Source: Bifidobacterium olomucense
Lineage (GTDB): Bacteria > Actinomycetota > Actinomycetes > Actinomycetales > Bifidobacteriaceae
DNA: 64,000 bases
Direction: 5' to 3'
Assembly (NCBI RefSeq): GCF_012932375.1
Contig: NZ_JAAIIG010000002.1
Location: forward strand, 310,001-374,000
The notes beneath the pieces are model-generated. The model saw only the letters and a program-made list of their open reading frames with translations, was not told the origin of the DNA and ran no database searches. Below are positions 8,276 to 16,295 of the stretch, in pieces. Position numbers and translations under genes: made by a program. Position 1 is the stretch's first letter. Each line of letters opens with the position of its first letter.

Positions 8276-9631
8276 TCAACCCACAGTGACCGGCATGCAG
8301 TCGTTCTGGCCGAAACCATTGTCGCTGCACCAATCCCAGCCCTCATCGCGATCGGAGAAGCTTTCGCCGGAAAGAATCACATAGTAATCGGTGGTTCCGC
8401 TGCGCTGGTAGTTGCCCCAGTCCCCGGACCAGACGAACAATGCGCTCGGCCACTGGTTCTTGAGATCGACGAACTGCTGCCAGATATCCTGATAGGTCCA
8501 GGTTTTGCCATCCACCTGCATGTTGAGCTGCTTGCTGGAAAGCTGCGTAGTATACGTGCTGGCAATATCGCTGACCGCATCCTTGTCATGCTCGATCTGA
8601 CGATCAATGGCGGCTTTGGCGACCTGTTCCCTGCCGTCCTTGTCCAAAGCATCGGCACCGGTAAAATCATCCGACTTGCTCGGCGTTGCCGCCTTGCCTT
8701 GTGCCGTGCCCTTGAGATCGCAAGTAACGCTCAGATCATCCCAGCTGACCTGATCCGGTATAAGCCAGTACTGGCCTTGCACAAACGCGACCGAAACGTT
8801 GGCGGACTCACCGGCGTCGGCAGTCACCGGATCATCGGAAAAGTCGTATACGGCGTCAGCGAGCGTGGCCTTATCGTTATCGGTCAACGTCAAACGGACG
8901 GTGCTGCCGTCCAGCTTCAAGGTGCTGTCTGCCCCGCAGGACGCCGTAGCCTCCAGCTTAACCACCAGATCAGTGCCGTGTACGGCATGGGAAGAAATAG
9001 TGAAATCCGGTGCCTTGTCACAAGCTTTCGCCTGCTTGGAATCCCTTTCACCCTTCTCTGATTTCGTGGCATTCTTGTCATCGGATTTACCGCCACTGCC
9101 CGAAGCATCCGCGGTTTGCGACGAACTGTTCTGCGATGAAGCGGAACCTTCCATATGCGGGCGAATTACGAAGAACCACACCAGAGCGCCAACGATAGCC
9201 AGAACCGCTACGACCGCCACAATGATGGCAGCGATACGGCCCTTCTTCCCCTTGCCTTCGGCTTTGCCCGAGGACGACGGGTATGTTCCGGGAACGGCGG
9301 AGGGTGGTACAGAAGCCGCGGCCATCGGCTGGATGGGTTGTGCGGGATGCGTGGGAGCCGTCGCATACTGTGCGGGCATCGGTACGTCCGGCGCAGTCGG
9401 CAGGGCGGCGGAAGGATCGATCATCGTGGCATCGGAATCAGATGCCGGTTCCGGCATCGCTGCCATACCCGGACCGCCACCGGGCACGGCAGCACCATTC
9501 GGCACCGGCGTGCCGGCACCGGCAACCGGCGCAGTCGTTCCGAGCTGCGCCGGTTCCTGCTCCTGACCACACTGGATGCAGAATCGGTCATTCTCTCCAA
9601 GCTGGGCACCGCAATTGGTACAGAACCTCAT
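8276..9631 (-). CDS. Zinc-ribbon membrane protein of unknown function
   Basis: 451 residues. It opens with a zinc ribbon of two CxxC pairs (FCTNCGAQLGENDRFCIQCG), followed by a proline/alanine-rich low-complexity region to about residue 130. One transmembrane helix follows (about residues 132-155, with AAIIVAVVAVLAIVGALVWF), then a serine/lysine-rich linker and an external domain of some 250 residues with no fold I recognise. The arrangement, a cytoplasmic zinc ribbon, one helix and an outer domain, is common in bifidobacteria and other Gram-positives, and its function is unknown. The SD-like AGAGG is seven bases upstream of the start. It converges on ybaK and lies 177 bases downstream of ispH. 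Confidence 0.75.
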   Translation of the reverse strand: MRFCTNCGAQLGENDRFCIQCGQEQEPAQLGTTAPVAGAGTPVPNGAAVPGGGPGMAAMPEPASDSDATMIDPSAALPTAPDVPMPAQYATAPTHPAQPIQPMAAASVPPSAVPGTYPSSSGKAEGKGKKGRIAAIIVAVVAVLAIVGALVWFFVIRPHMEGSASSQNSSSQTADASGSGGKSDDKNATKSEKGERDSKQAKACDKAPDFTISSHAVHGTDLVVKLEATASCGADSTLKLDGSTVRLTLTDNDKATLADAVYDFSDDPVTADAGESANVSVAFVQGQYWLIPDQVSWDDLSVTCDLKGTAQGKAATPSKSDDFTGADALDKDGREQVAKAAIDRQIEHDKDAVSDIASTYTTQLSSKQLNMQVDGKTWTYQDIWQQFVDLKNQWPSALFVWSGDWGNYQRSGTTDYYVILSGESFSDRDEGWDWCSDNGFGQNDCMPVTVG

Positions 9632-9808
9632 CTCCTGGCCTCTCTTCTCCTCGCCGATCTCTCACAAATCTCACAAACGCCTGGCATTATTCCATTTCGC
9701 ACGCCATTCGATGTCTACGCCATACTAGGTCGAAGCCATCGAGCCGGCATTACGACGGCCATACTGCGGCACTGTACCGCCACCTTGCCGAACCATTTCA
9801 TCGTCGCT

Positions 9809-10804
9809 TCACTTCGCCAACGCTCGCACCTGGGGCGGCAACACGAAATGCATGTTCTCCTTGATGGTTTCCACGGATTTCACACCGGTGAATCCCAAAT
9901 CGCGCAAGGCCTCAATCACGCCGGACACCAGTTCGTCCGGCACCGAGGCACCAGACGAAATGCCGACGGATTCCACGCCATCGAACCATGCTGGGGCCAA
10001 TTCTCCGGCATCATCGACGCGATACGCCTTGCCGCGTTGCCCCAGGCCTTCCTGCGCGACTTCCATCAGACGCACGGAATTCGAGGAATTGGCCGATCCG
10101 ACGATCACCACGCAGTCGGATTGCTCGGCGACCAGCTTGACCGCCGCCTGACGGTTTGAAGTTGCATAGCAGATGTCGGAGCTCGGCGGCTCCTCTATCC
10201 AGGGGAACCGTGCCTTCAACGCGGCGATGGTGTCAGCCGTTTCATCCACGCTCAATGTCGTCTGCGAAAGCAGCACCAATTTGGTGTCCGGAGCGAACTC
10301 CAGCGACGTTACGTCGTCGGCATGCTCGATCAGATGCACGTGCTCGGGGCTCTCCCCCACCACGCCGACCGCCTCATCATGACCTTTGTGGCCGATGTAG
10401 ACGATCTCGTATCCTTCCTTCACAAAGCGCAGCACCTCGCGATGCACCTTGCCCACCAGCGGGCAGGTGGCATCCACCACATGCATGCCACGTCGCTCGG
10501 CCTCCGCCTTCACCACAGGAGATACGCCATGAGCGGAAAACACCACCGGTATGCCGGCTTGCGCCGCAGCATCCGGCACCTCCCCCAGCTCCTGCACGAA
10601 TACCGCGCCCTGATTGGCCAGATCCTCGACCACATGCTTGTTATGCACGATCTGACGGCGCACATATACCGGCGGCAACCCGTCCTCCCGGTGCAGTTTT
10701 CCGGCGGATTGCGCGGCCTTGAGAATCGTCTGCACGGTCAGAATCGCCCGATCGACACCTGCGCAAAATCCTCTTGGATCGGCCAGCACCACACTTTTGG
10801 TCAT
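9809..10804 (-). CDS. ispH: 4-hydroxy-3-methylbut-2-enyl diphosphate reductase
   Basis: 331 residues. IspH/LytB is the iron-sulfur enzyme that makes IPP and DMAPP in the last step of the MEP isoprenoid pathway. The three cluster-binding cysteines are in DPRGFCAGVDRAI (near residue 13), DATCPLVGKVH (about 112) and SDICYATSNRQ (about 212). The conserved SAHGVSP, GHKGHDEAVG and VGSANSSNS segments are also present. The isoprenoids feed the undecaprenyl phosphate needed by the MraY/MurG steps encoded later in this window. A short gap separates it from divergent galM. Confidence 0.95.
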   Translation of the reverse strand: MTKSVVLADPRGFCAGVDRAILTVQTILKAAQSAGKLHREDGLPPVYVRRQIVHNKHVVEDLANQGAVFVQELGEVPDAAAQAGIPVVFSAHGVSPVVKAEAERRGMHVVDATCPLVGKVHREVLRFVKEGYEIVYIGHKGHDEAVGVVGESPEHVHLIEHADDVTSLEFAPDTKLVLLSQTTLSVDETADTIAALKARFPWIEEPPSSDICYATSNRQAAVKLVAEQSDCVVIVGSANSSNSVRLMEVAQEGLGQRGKAYRVDDAGELAPAWFDGVESVGISSGASVPDELVSGVIEALRDLGFTGVKSVETIKENMHFVLPPQVRALAK

Positions 10805-10904
10805 CGTTCCTCCTCGCGAACGGCATCCGTCACAACACTGCTCTCAAGTCTAAGGCAAAGACACGCGCCGGCCCCCGCACGAATGCCGATAACGCACGGT
10901 AGAC

Positions 10905-10923
10905 TGTTACGTTAGCGGTAACA
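10905..10923. promoter_or_regulatory. Candidate operator upstream of galM
   Basis: TGTTAC (10905-10910) and GTAACA (10918-10923) form an inverted repeat with a 7-base spacer, about 43 bases upstream of the galM start. The symmetry resembles operators of LacI-type sugar regulators. No regulator is adjacent. Confidence 0.35.
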
Positions 10924-10965
10924 ATCGGTTGCCGACCATCCACATCTCACTATGGGAGTGATTCT

Positions 10966-11913
10966 ATGACGAAGACAATGCCGCGCACCGGCCAGCAGTA
11001 CAGCATCTCCTGCGGTGATTACGAGGCCGTGATCACCGAACTGGGTGCCACCATGCGCAAGGTCACCTATCAGGGCAAGAACGTGATCGTGCCGCTCGGC
11101 CCGGACGATCCGGTCACCTGCTGCCATGGCCAGCTGCTGGTTCCCTTCCCGAACCGCATCGCCGCAGGCACCTACGAGTTCGAGGGCACGACGTACACAC
11201 TGCCGATCGACGAGCACGACCGCAACACCGCCATCCACGGCTATGGATACCGCGCGTTCTGGAAGCTGGAGTCCCTGAGCGAAACGTCAGTCACCCAGTC
11301 CTGGCGTCCGCCGTTCCTGCTGGGATACCCGTTCAACATCACGGTCTATGCCACGCATGAGATCACCGAGGACGGTCTGAAGATCACAGTGACGGCCGAG
11401 AACAACGGCGACGTAGATGCACCTTGGGCCCTGGCGATCCATCCTTGGCTTGACAACGGCTTCAACGGCTACGGCGACGAAATCGACGGACAGAACGCCC
11501 AGTGCCGTCTGACCGTGCCCGCCGAAACCCATGTCACCGTGGATGAGAACCTGATTCCGACCGGCACCGAGCCGGTGGCCGGCACCAAGTACGATCTCAA
11601 CTCCAACCCGTTGCTGACCGAGCAGCCGTTCGACGACGCGTGGACCGACCTGAAGCACGACGCCGACGGCACGGTGACCGCCACGTTCACCCGTCCGGAC
11701 GGACTGGTGATCAAGGTCGGCGGCGATGAGACCATCACCTCCTTCCAAGTGTGCACCGGTACCGGCTTCCCGGCCTACATGCACCCGGCCGGCACCGCCG
11801 TTGAACCGCAGACCGCCTATGCGAACGCGTTCAACACCGGCAAGGATCTCATCGTGATCAAGCCGGGCGAGTCAAGCACCACCACGCTGTTCATCAAAGC
11901 CGAGCAGCACTGA
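10966..11913 (+). CDS. galM: Aldose 1-epimerase (galactose mutarotase) family
   Basis: 315 residues. Mutarotases interconvert the alpha and beta anomers of galactose or glucose so kinases receive the right form. Features are the conserved PFPNRIAAGTYEFEG start, the catalytic histidine in TAIHGYGYRAFWK, a second histidine in LAIHPWLDNGFN, and the catalytic glutamate in AVEPQTAYANAF near the C-terminus. The ATG at 10966 follows GGGAGTG. It is next to divergent ispH and is followed by bL37 after a hairpin; no galactose operon is nearby, so the natural substrate is uncertain. Confidence 0.88.
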   Translation: MTKTMPRTGQQYSISCGDYEAVITELGATMRKVTYQGKNVIVPLGPDDPVTCCHGQLLVPFPNRIAAGTYEFEGTTYTLPIDEHDRNTAIHGYGYRAFWKLESLSETSVTQSWRPPFLLGYPFNITVYATHEITEDGLKITVTAENNGDVDAPWALAIHPWLDNGFNGYGDEIDGQNAQCRLTVPAETHVTVDENLIPTGTEPVAGTKYDLNSNPLLTEQPFDDAWTDLKHDADGTVTATFTRPDGLVIKVGGDETITSFQVCTGTGFPAYMHPAGTAVEPQTAYANAFNTGKDLIVIKPGESSTTTLFIKAEQH

Positions 11914-11949
11914 TCGTCAAGATCCCGCCCCTCAGACCCCTTGCGATAC

Positions 11950-11981
11950 GGACCCGATGACACCCGTGTTGCATCGGGTCC
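11950..11981 (+). terminator. Hairpin between galM and the bL37 gene
   Basis: GGACCCGATG (11950-11959) pairs with CATCGGGTCC (11972-11981). There is no T-run. The descending arm overlaps the -35 box proposed for the next gene. Confidence 0.5.
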
Positions 11982-11998
11982 CGACGATGTGGCATAAT
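11969..11998 (+). promoter_or_regulatory. Candidate promoter of the bL37 gene
   Basis: TTGCAT (11969-11974) and CATAAT (11993-11998) with an 18-base spacer, 40 bases upstream of the small ORF's start. It is close to the housekeeping consensus. Confidence 0.5.
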
Positions 11999-12037
11999 TC
12001 CGAAGGCTTATTTTTTCTTGAAGTAAAGGAGTCCATC

Positions 12038-12112
12038 ATGGGCATGCGCGGACGTAAGCGTAAGGATCGTCGTAAGAAGGCCGCCAACCACGGCAAGCGT
12101 CCTAACGCCTGA
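12038..12112 (+). CDS. Ribosomal protein bL37 (24 residues)
   Basis: A 24-codon gene with a clear ribosome site (AAAGGAGT) five bases upstream of ATG. The product is MGMRGRKRKDRRKKAANHG followed by KRPNA. It closely resembles bL37, the tiny basic large-subunit protein first seen in mycobacterial ribosome structures, which also ends in an ANHGKRPN-type sequence; this match is from memory, not from a search. The gene has its own promoter-like sequence and a strong terminator, so it is a free-standing transcript. It is too short for most gene callers and easily missed. Confidence 0.8.
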   Translation: MGMRGRKRKDRRKKAANHGKRPNA

Positions 12113-12137
12113 TTCTTGAGTTCCTTTCAGGAACACG

Positions 12138-12195
12138 AAAAGCCCGTCTGCTTTGCATCGATTTTGCGTCGATCTGCAATGCAGACGGGCTTTTT
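12138..12195. terminator. Terminator after bL37
   Basis: AAAAGCCCGTCTGC (12138-12151) pairs with GCAGACGGGCTTTT (12181-12194) and ends in TTTTT. Because the other arm begins with AAAA it also works on the minus strand, for the convergent anti-sigma gene. Confidence 0.88.
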
Positions 12196-12245
12196 GCTTG
12201 TAGTCACGGCCATCAACCCACATCGAACCAGCCGTGACGACCAAG

Positions 12246-12599
12246 CTACTCACCACAGCAATGGTCCAACGTGGCTTTCAGACGAGCCATCAGGCATTCA
12301 GGGGCCTCATCCGGTCGCAGGTACGCGCGGAGCGCGGCGATCAACGCCTGTTCACGCGCATCACAACATGTGGAGGGGTCGAAACAGTCAGCTGCACTCA
12401 CCTCATCCGAAGCATTCGTGAAAGACGGCATCTCTTCGCCACAAGCCGAACCATAACGGCCGTCACCGCTCCCGCAGCCGCCGTCAACGTCTATGCGGCG
12501 CTGCTGCGAAGTGATATGCACCTCAGTTCTGGTCACCGTTCCATCGGCGCTCGCACTGGTAATGGAGATATGACGGGTTTCGATATTGCGCTCGTTCAT
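12246..12599 (-). CDS. Anti-sigma factor-like protein (RsrA type, degenerate zinc site)
   Basis: 117 residues, encoded directly behind an ECF sigma factor with a one-base stop/start overlap, which suggests translational coupling. The C-terminal half (about residues 68-117) has the short helical domain of zinc anti-sigma factors: DCFDPSTCCDAREQALIAAL, ECLMARLKATLDH and a closing CC. The canonical HxxxCxxC redox motif is not present; cysteines are placed differently. The N-terminal half is Thr/Gly-rich and is not conserved in the family. The role as a redox-sensing or other inhibitor of the neighbouring sigma factor is inferred from gene order and this weak similarity. Confidence 0.7.
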   Translation of the reverse strand: MNERNIETRHISITSASADGTVTRTEVHITSQQRRIDVDGGCGSGDGRYGSACGEEMPSFTNASDEVSAADCFDPSTCCDAREQALIAALRAYLRPDEAPECLMARLKATLDHCCGE

Positions 12600-13381
12600 C
12601 AGATCTCCTTTCCTGTATTTTCATTATCGCCGTTTCGCGTGGTTTGAACAACGCCGCTTGAAGACTTCGCGGACGGTGAACTGCCGGCACGCCTCGGCGC
12701 ATTCGCTCCGACGGGCGATTGCGACTGTCGGCTAGCTTGGCGGCCCTGATCCGCTGTCACATACCCTCGTTCACGGGCGTATGCCGCCAATTCCCGCTTC
12801 AGCTGAGTACGCGCACGGTTCAGCCGGCTCATCACCGTGCCGATTTTCACTCCCTGCTCATCCGCCACCTGTTGGTAGGACTTACCGTCGATGGCCGCGT
12901 CGATAAACACCTGACGGCGTTCGGGGGACAGCTTGGCGAGCGCCTTCATGATCTCCTCGGGGGCGAAGGCGTCCAGATACTCCTCCTCAGCGGATTTGAG
13001 ACCGTCCGACGTATGCTCCGCGGCATCGTAGATGTCCCAGTCGTCATACTCGCCTGTCGAATCATTGGCTCGTTGCGGACGGCGCTTGGCTTTGGCGTAC
13101 TGGTTGAAGTAGGCGTTGCGTTCGATGGTGGTCATCCATGCCTCGAAGTTCGAACCGTCCTGGAAGGAATCGAATGCTTTGAACCCGCGTTCGAATGTGT
13201 CCTGCACCAGATCCTGAGCGTCGTCGGGATTGTTGGTCAGACGCATGGCCTGACGGTACAGAGCATTGACGGCCGGCATGGCAAGACGCTCGAATCGCGC
13301 ACGTTTGGCCGCCATGGACTCCCCCGCCACGGGTGCCGCGGGTTCCCGCCCGGGTTGCTCGATCGTTTCGCTTGTCGTCAC
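12599..13381 (-). CDS. ECF RNA polymerase sigma factor (SigH/RpoE-like)
   Basis: 260 residues. Region 2 (about residues 35-100) contains ALYRQAMRLTNNPDDAQDLV and a DTFERGFKAFDSFQ segment, followed by an aromatic WMTTIERNAYFNQYAK core that would bind the -10 element. Region 4 (about 145-195) has the helix-turn-helix with YQQVADEQGVKIGTVMSRLNRAR. The order and the paired anti-sigma gene resemble SigH-RsrA of actinobacteria, where the sigma factor drives oxidative and heat-stress genes. A C-terminal tail of about 60 residues, rich in Ser, Gln and Ala, is extra. The downstream gene overlaps its stop by one base. Confidence 0.88.
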   Translation of the reverse strand: MTTSETIEQPGREPAAPVAGESMAAKRARFERLAMPAVNALYRQAMRLTNNPDDAQDLVQDTFERGFKAFDSFQDGSNFEAWMTTIERNAYFNQYAKAKRRPQRANDSTGEYDDWDIYDAAEHTSDGLKSAEEEYLDAFAPEEIMKALAKLSPERRQVFIDAAIDGKSYQQVADEQGVKIGTVMSRLNRARTQLKRELAAYARERGYVTADQGRQASRQSQSPVGANAPRRAGSSPSAKSSSGVVQTTRNGDNENTGKEI

Positions 13382-13497
13382 GATTGCTCATTCTAGCCAA
13401 ATCATGTGCCTATATCGTGGCTGATACCGCGTGAGTCATGTCACGATACAGTCTCCTTGTAGAATGACTAATCGGCTAACAACAGGGAGAACGACTT

Positions 13498-15051
13498 ATG
13501 GCTTTGACTTTGGCTTCTGCCGCCGCGCTGCTCAGGGAGCATCATCTGCTGCGCGAGATTATTCAGCATGACGTATGGACCGACGACGCCGCACTCATCG
13601 CCGCCGCCGATGAACCATTCACGGCAATCACATACGACACGCGCAAGGTCACCCCCGGCACGCTTCTGTGCTGCAAAGGACGCTTCAAGGCCGAATACTT
13701 GAATGGCATTGACGGCAAAGGCCTTCAGGCATACATGGCCGAAACCGACTATTCCGCGGTGACCGACGCCCCCGGCTTGATTGTCAACGACTCTCGCAAG
13801 GCGATGAGTCTGCTGTCTGCGGCGTTCTATGGACGTCCGCAGGACGAGTTGACGGTGATCGGCATCACCGGCACCAAGGGCAAGACCACCACCACCTACT
13901 TCACGCAGGCGCTGCTCAACGCCGTATCCGACGGAAAGGCCGCGCTGTTCTCGTCCGTGGACAACTGCCTTGACGGCCACACCTATGTGGAATCCGATCT
14001 GACCACACCCGAATCGATGGACGCTTTCCGCATGATGCGCGAAGCCGCAGATAACGGCATGAAGTATCTGGTCATGGAGGTCTCCTCCCAGGCGTACAAG
14101 GTGGATCGCGTTTACGGACTCACCTTCGACGTGGCGGCTTTCCTCAACATCTCCCCCGACCACATCAGCCCCATCGAACACCCCACGTTCGAGGACTACC
14201 TGTATTGCAAGCGCCGGATTGTGGCCAACGCGAAGTCCCTGGTGCTGGGTGCCGACAGCATGCACGCGGATCTGATTCGTCAGGACGCCGAGCTTGCCGG
14301 CATTCCGGTCACCACATTCGCCTTGCACGATGCCGGTGACCATGGCACCGCGGCGACGGTCACCGCTCGTCCTGCCGACGCCACGCATTCCACATTCCGC
14401 ATTGCCGCGAACGGCGTTGATCTGGGAGACTTCCACCTGTCCATCGACGGTGATTTCAACTATCTCAACGCCGCGGCGGCCATCGCCATCGCTCACGCGG
14501 CAGGCGTGAATCTGGACCAGGCCGAACCGTTGCATGCCGTTGAACCGGTACGGATCGCCGGCCGTATGGAACAGTTCCGCGACCCGCAGTCCAATACGCT
14601 GGCGATCGTGGACTACGCCCACAACTTCGCGTCCGTGACCGCGCTGCTCGATTTCGTATATGAGCGTTGGGGAGCCGAGCATCCGCATATCACGTTGATT
14701 ACCGGTTCGGCCGGCAACAAGGCGTACGACCGCCGCAAGGAGATCGTCGAGGCCGCGCAGGATCGCATCAGCAGCTTCATCTTCACGGCCGAGGATACGG
14801 ACAGTGAGCCGTTCATCGACATCTGCATGGAGATGCAGGGCTATATTACGAACAAGAACGTGTCTTCCACGGTGATTTCCGACCGTCCGACCGCCATTAC
14901 GAACGGCATTTACGATGCACGCGCCCACGCCGACCGCTTCAACATCCTGCTGATCATCGGCAAGGGCGACGAACGTTGGATCAAGGAGCATAACAAGCAT
15001 GTGCCATTCGAAGGTGACGATCGCATCGTCGAACGCATGTTTGGCCTGTGA
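13498..15051 (+). CDS. murE: UDP-MurNAc-tripeptide synthetase (MurE, non-DAP type)
   Basis: 517 residues with an apparently intact ATP loop ITGTKGKTTTTYF (near residues 123-135), a TPES motif, MEVSSQAYKVDRV, and ISPDHISPIEHPTFEDYLYCK in the central domain; the C-terminal domain has GRMEQFR, VDYAHNFASV and ITGSAGNKAYDRR. The usual DNPR motif that marks meso-diaminopimelate enzymes is replaced by EDTDSEPF, so it should add lysine or ornithine. It is far from the division cluster, and its neighbour downstream is a FemX-like ligase, which also builds the peptide side of the wall. A TAGAAT -10-like element lies at 13460-13465. Confidence 0.9.
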   Translation: MALTLASAAALLREHHLLREIIQHDVWTDDAALIAAADEPFTAITYDTRKVTPGTLLCCKGRFKAEYLNGIDGKGLQAYMAETDYSAVTDAPGLIVNDSRKAMSLLSAAFYGRPQDELTVIGITGTKGKTTTTYFTQALLNAVSDGKAALFSSVDNCLDGHTYVESDLTTPESMDAFRMMREAADNGMKYLVMEVSSQAYKVDRVYGLTFDVAAFLNISPDHISPIEHPTFEDYLYCKRRIVANAKSLVLGADSMHADLIRQDAELAGIPVTTFALHDAGDHGTAATVTARPADATHSTFRIAANGVDLGDFHLSIDGDFNYLNAAAAIAIAHAAGVNLDQAEPLHAVEPVRIAGRMEQFRDPQSNTLAIVDYAHNFASVTALLDFVYERWGAEHPHITLITGSAGNKAYDRRKEIVEAAQDRISSFIFTAEDTDSEPFIDICMEMQGYITNKNVSSTVISDRPTAITNGIYDARAHADRFNILLIIGKGDERWIKEHNKHVPFEGDDRIVERMFGL

Positions 15052-15144
15052 CGGCCGGATTCGGACAGTGTCATTCGGACAGCGCAATAACGACGGTTCG
15101 AGTAATCGGGCAAGTACGAAGGAAAAGGAAAAGGCATACTATCA

Positions 15145-16143
15145 ATGATTACGTTGGAGAAGGTTGACGGACAGACCCTGGAGGATGAGGCGGCGAAGGC
15201 AGCCATCGCCCTGCCAATCGAGCAGACCAAGGTGTGGTCGGCGTTCCAAGCGGATATCGAGGGACGCACACCGTGGGGCGACTATCTCATCAAGCGTGAC
15301 GGTCAGCTCATCGCTGTGATCTCGTTCATCGACTTCGAGACGCACGGCTATCACTACCTGCGTTCGATGCACGGCCCGGCATGGGCCGTCAAGCCCGGCG
15401 AGGCCGAAGAGCGCGAGGTCATCGACGCCATCGTGGCCATGGTCAGGAAAACCGACAACAAGGTGGCGTTCCTGCGCATCGACACGTGGTATACCGGCGG
15501 CACGCAGAAGGTGCTTTCCACCGTGCCGTACGATTTCACCGTAGTCATCGACGTGACCGGCGGCGACGATGCAATTCTGAGCCGTATGAAGCGTCGCGGC
15601 CGTCGCGATGTGCGTAAGTCGTTGCGTGAGTGCCCGGCCGAAGTGTCGGATGAGACCGAGCAGGCGTTGGCTGATTTCACCGAATATTACGATGTGATGG
15701 TCGAGACCGGCGAACGCGACGGGTTCCGTCCGGCACCGATGAGCGACTATTCCGATATGATTCGCGCGCTGGGCGCCGATCATTGCCGCGTGTTTGCCGC
15801 CCGTATCGAGGGCCGTGTGGTGGCGTGGTCGATTGTCACCGTAAACGGCACGCGCGCCGTGCGCTATTACGCCGGCATGCGCAGTGAGGTGATGCGTCTT
15901 CACGTCACGGACAAGCTGCTTTACTCGGAGTGCTGCATTCTGGGAGCTCAGGGCATCGCCGACTACGACCTCATGGGCATCGGCTCCGATTTCGCGCCGT
16001 CGCTGAAAGGTCTGAACGAGTTCAAGACCAAGTTCACCGAGGAAATCACCCCGGTGGCACCGGCCCGCGATGTGCCGATCAAGAAACTCTTCTACTGGGC
16101 GCTGCAAACCGCGCAAAGCGTGCGCAAGTCGCTGCGCAAGTAG
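15145..16143 (+). CDS. FemABX-family peptidoglycan bridge aminoacyltransferase
   Basis: 332 residues, shorter than the typical 400-residue FemX. Two GNAT-like halves are apparent: the first contains RSMHGPAWAVKPG, LRIDTWYTGG and RMKRRGRRDVRKSL, and the second contains FAARIEGRVVAWSIVTVNG and YYAGM, with a closing GIGSDFAPSLKGLNEFKTKF. Such proteins add amino acids from aminoacyl-tRNA to lipid II or its precursor to build the cross-bridge. Bifidobacterium longum walls carry a multi-residue bridge, so several such enzymes are expected. It lies 93 bases after murE, reads the same way and is probably cotranscribed. Which residue it adds cannot be read from sequence. Confidence 0.87.
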   Translation: MITLEKVDGQTLEDEAAKAAIALPIEQTKVWSAFQADIEGRTPWGDYLIKRDGQLIAVISFIDFETHGYHYLRSMHGPAWAVKPGEAEEREVIDAIVAMVRKTDNKVAFLRIDTWYTGGTQKVLSTVPYDFTVVIDVTGGDDAILSRMKRRGRRDVRKSLRECPAEVSDETEQALADFTEYYDVMVETGERDGFRPAPMSDYSDMIRALGADHCRVFAARIEGRVVAWSIVTVNGTRAVRYYAGMRSEVMRLHVTDKLLYSECCILGAQGIADYDLMGIGSDFAPSLKGLNEFKTKFTEEITPVAPARDVPIKKLFYWALQTAQSVRKSLRK

Positions 16144-16205
16144 CCAATCTCCTGTTCTGGCTTGTGCCATTCTGCTTGTCTTGCGCAAGGCCATAAGCTG
16201 TTTGA

Positions 16206-16236
16206 GGAATCGGTCGTTTCCGGCCGATTCCTTTTT
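16206..16236. terminator. Terminator after the FemX gene
   Basis: GGAATCGGTCG (16206-16216) pairs with CGGCCGATTCC (16221-16231, one G-U pair) and is followed by TTTTT. It could also serve the convergent smc gene. Confidence 0.85.
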
Positions 16237-16295
16237 ACTGCTCTGCTGTATCGTCCGTCATGCTGCTCATCCGCGTCTTGCGACTTGCGACGATA

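Noticed and set aside
13468..15087. A long minus-strand reading frame opposite murE
   Set aside because: It is the antisense shadow of murE, with a His/Arg/Gly-rich composition.
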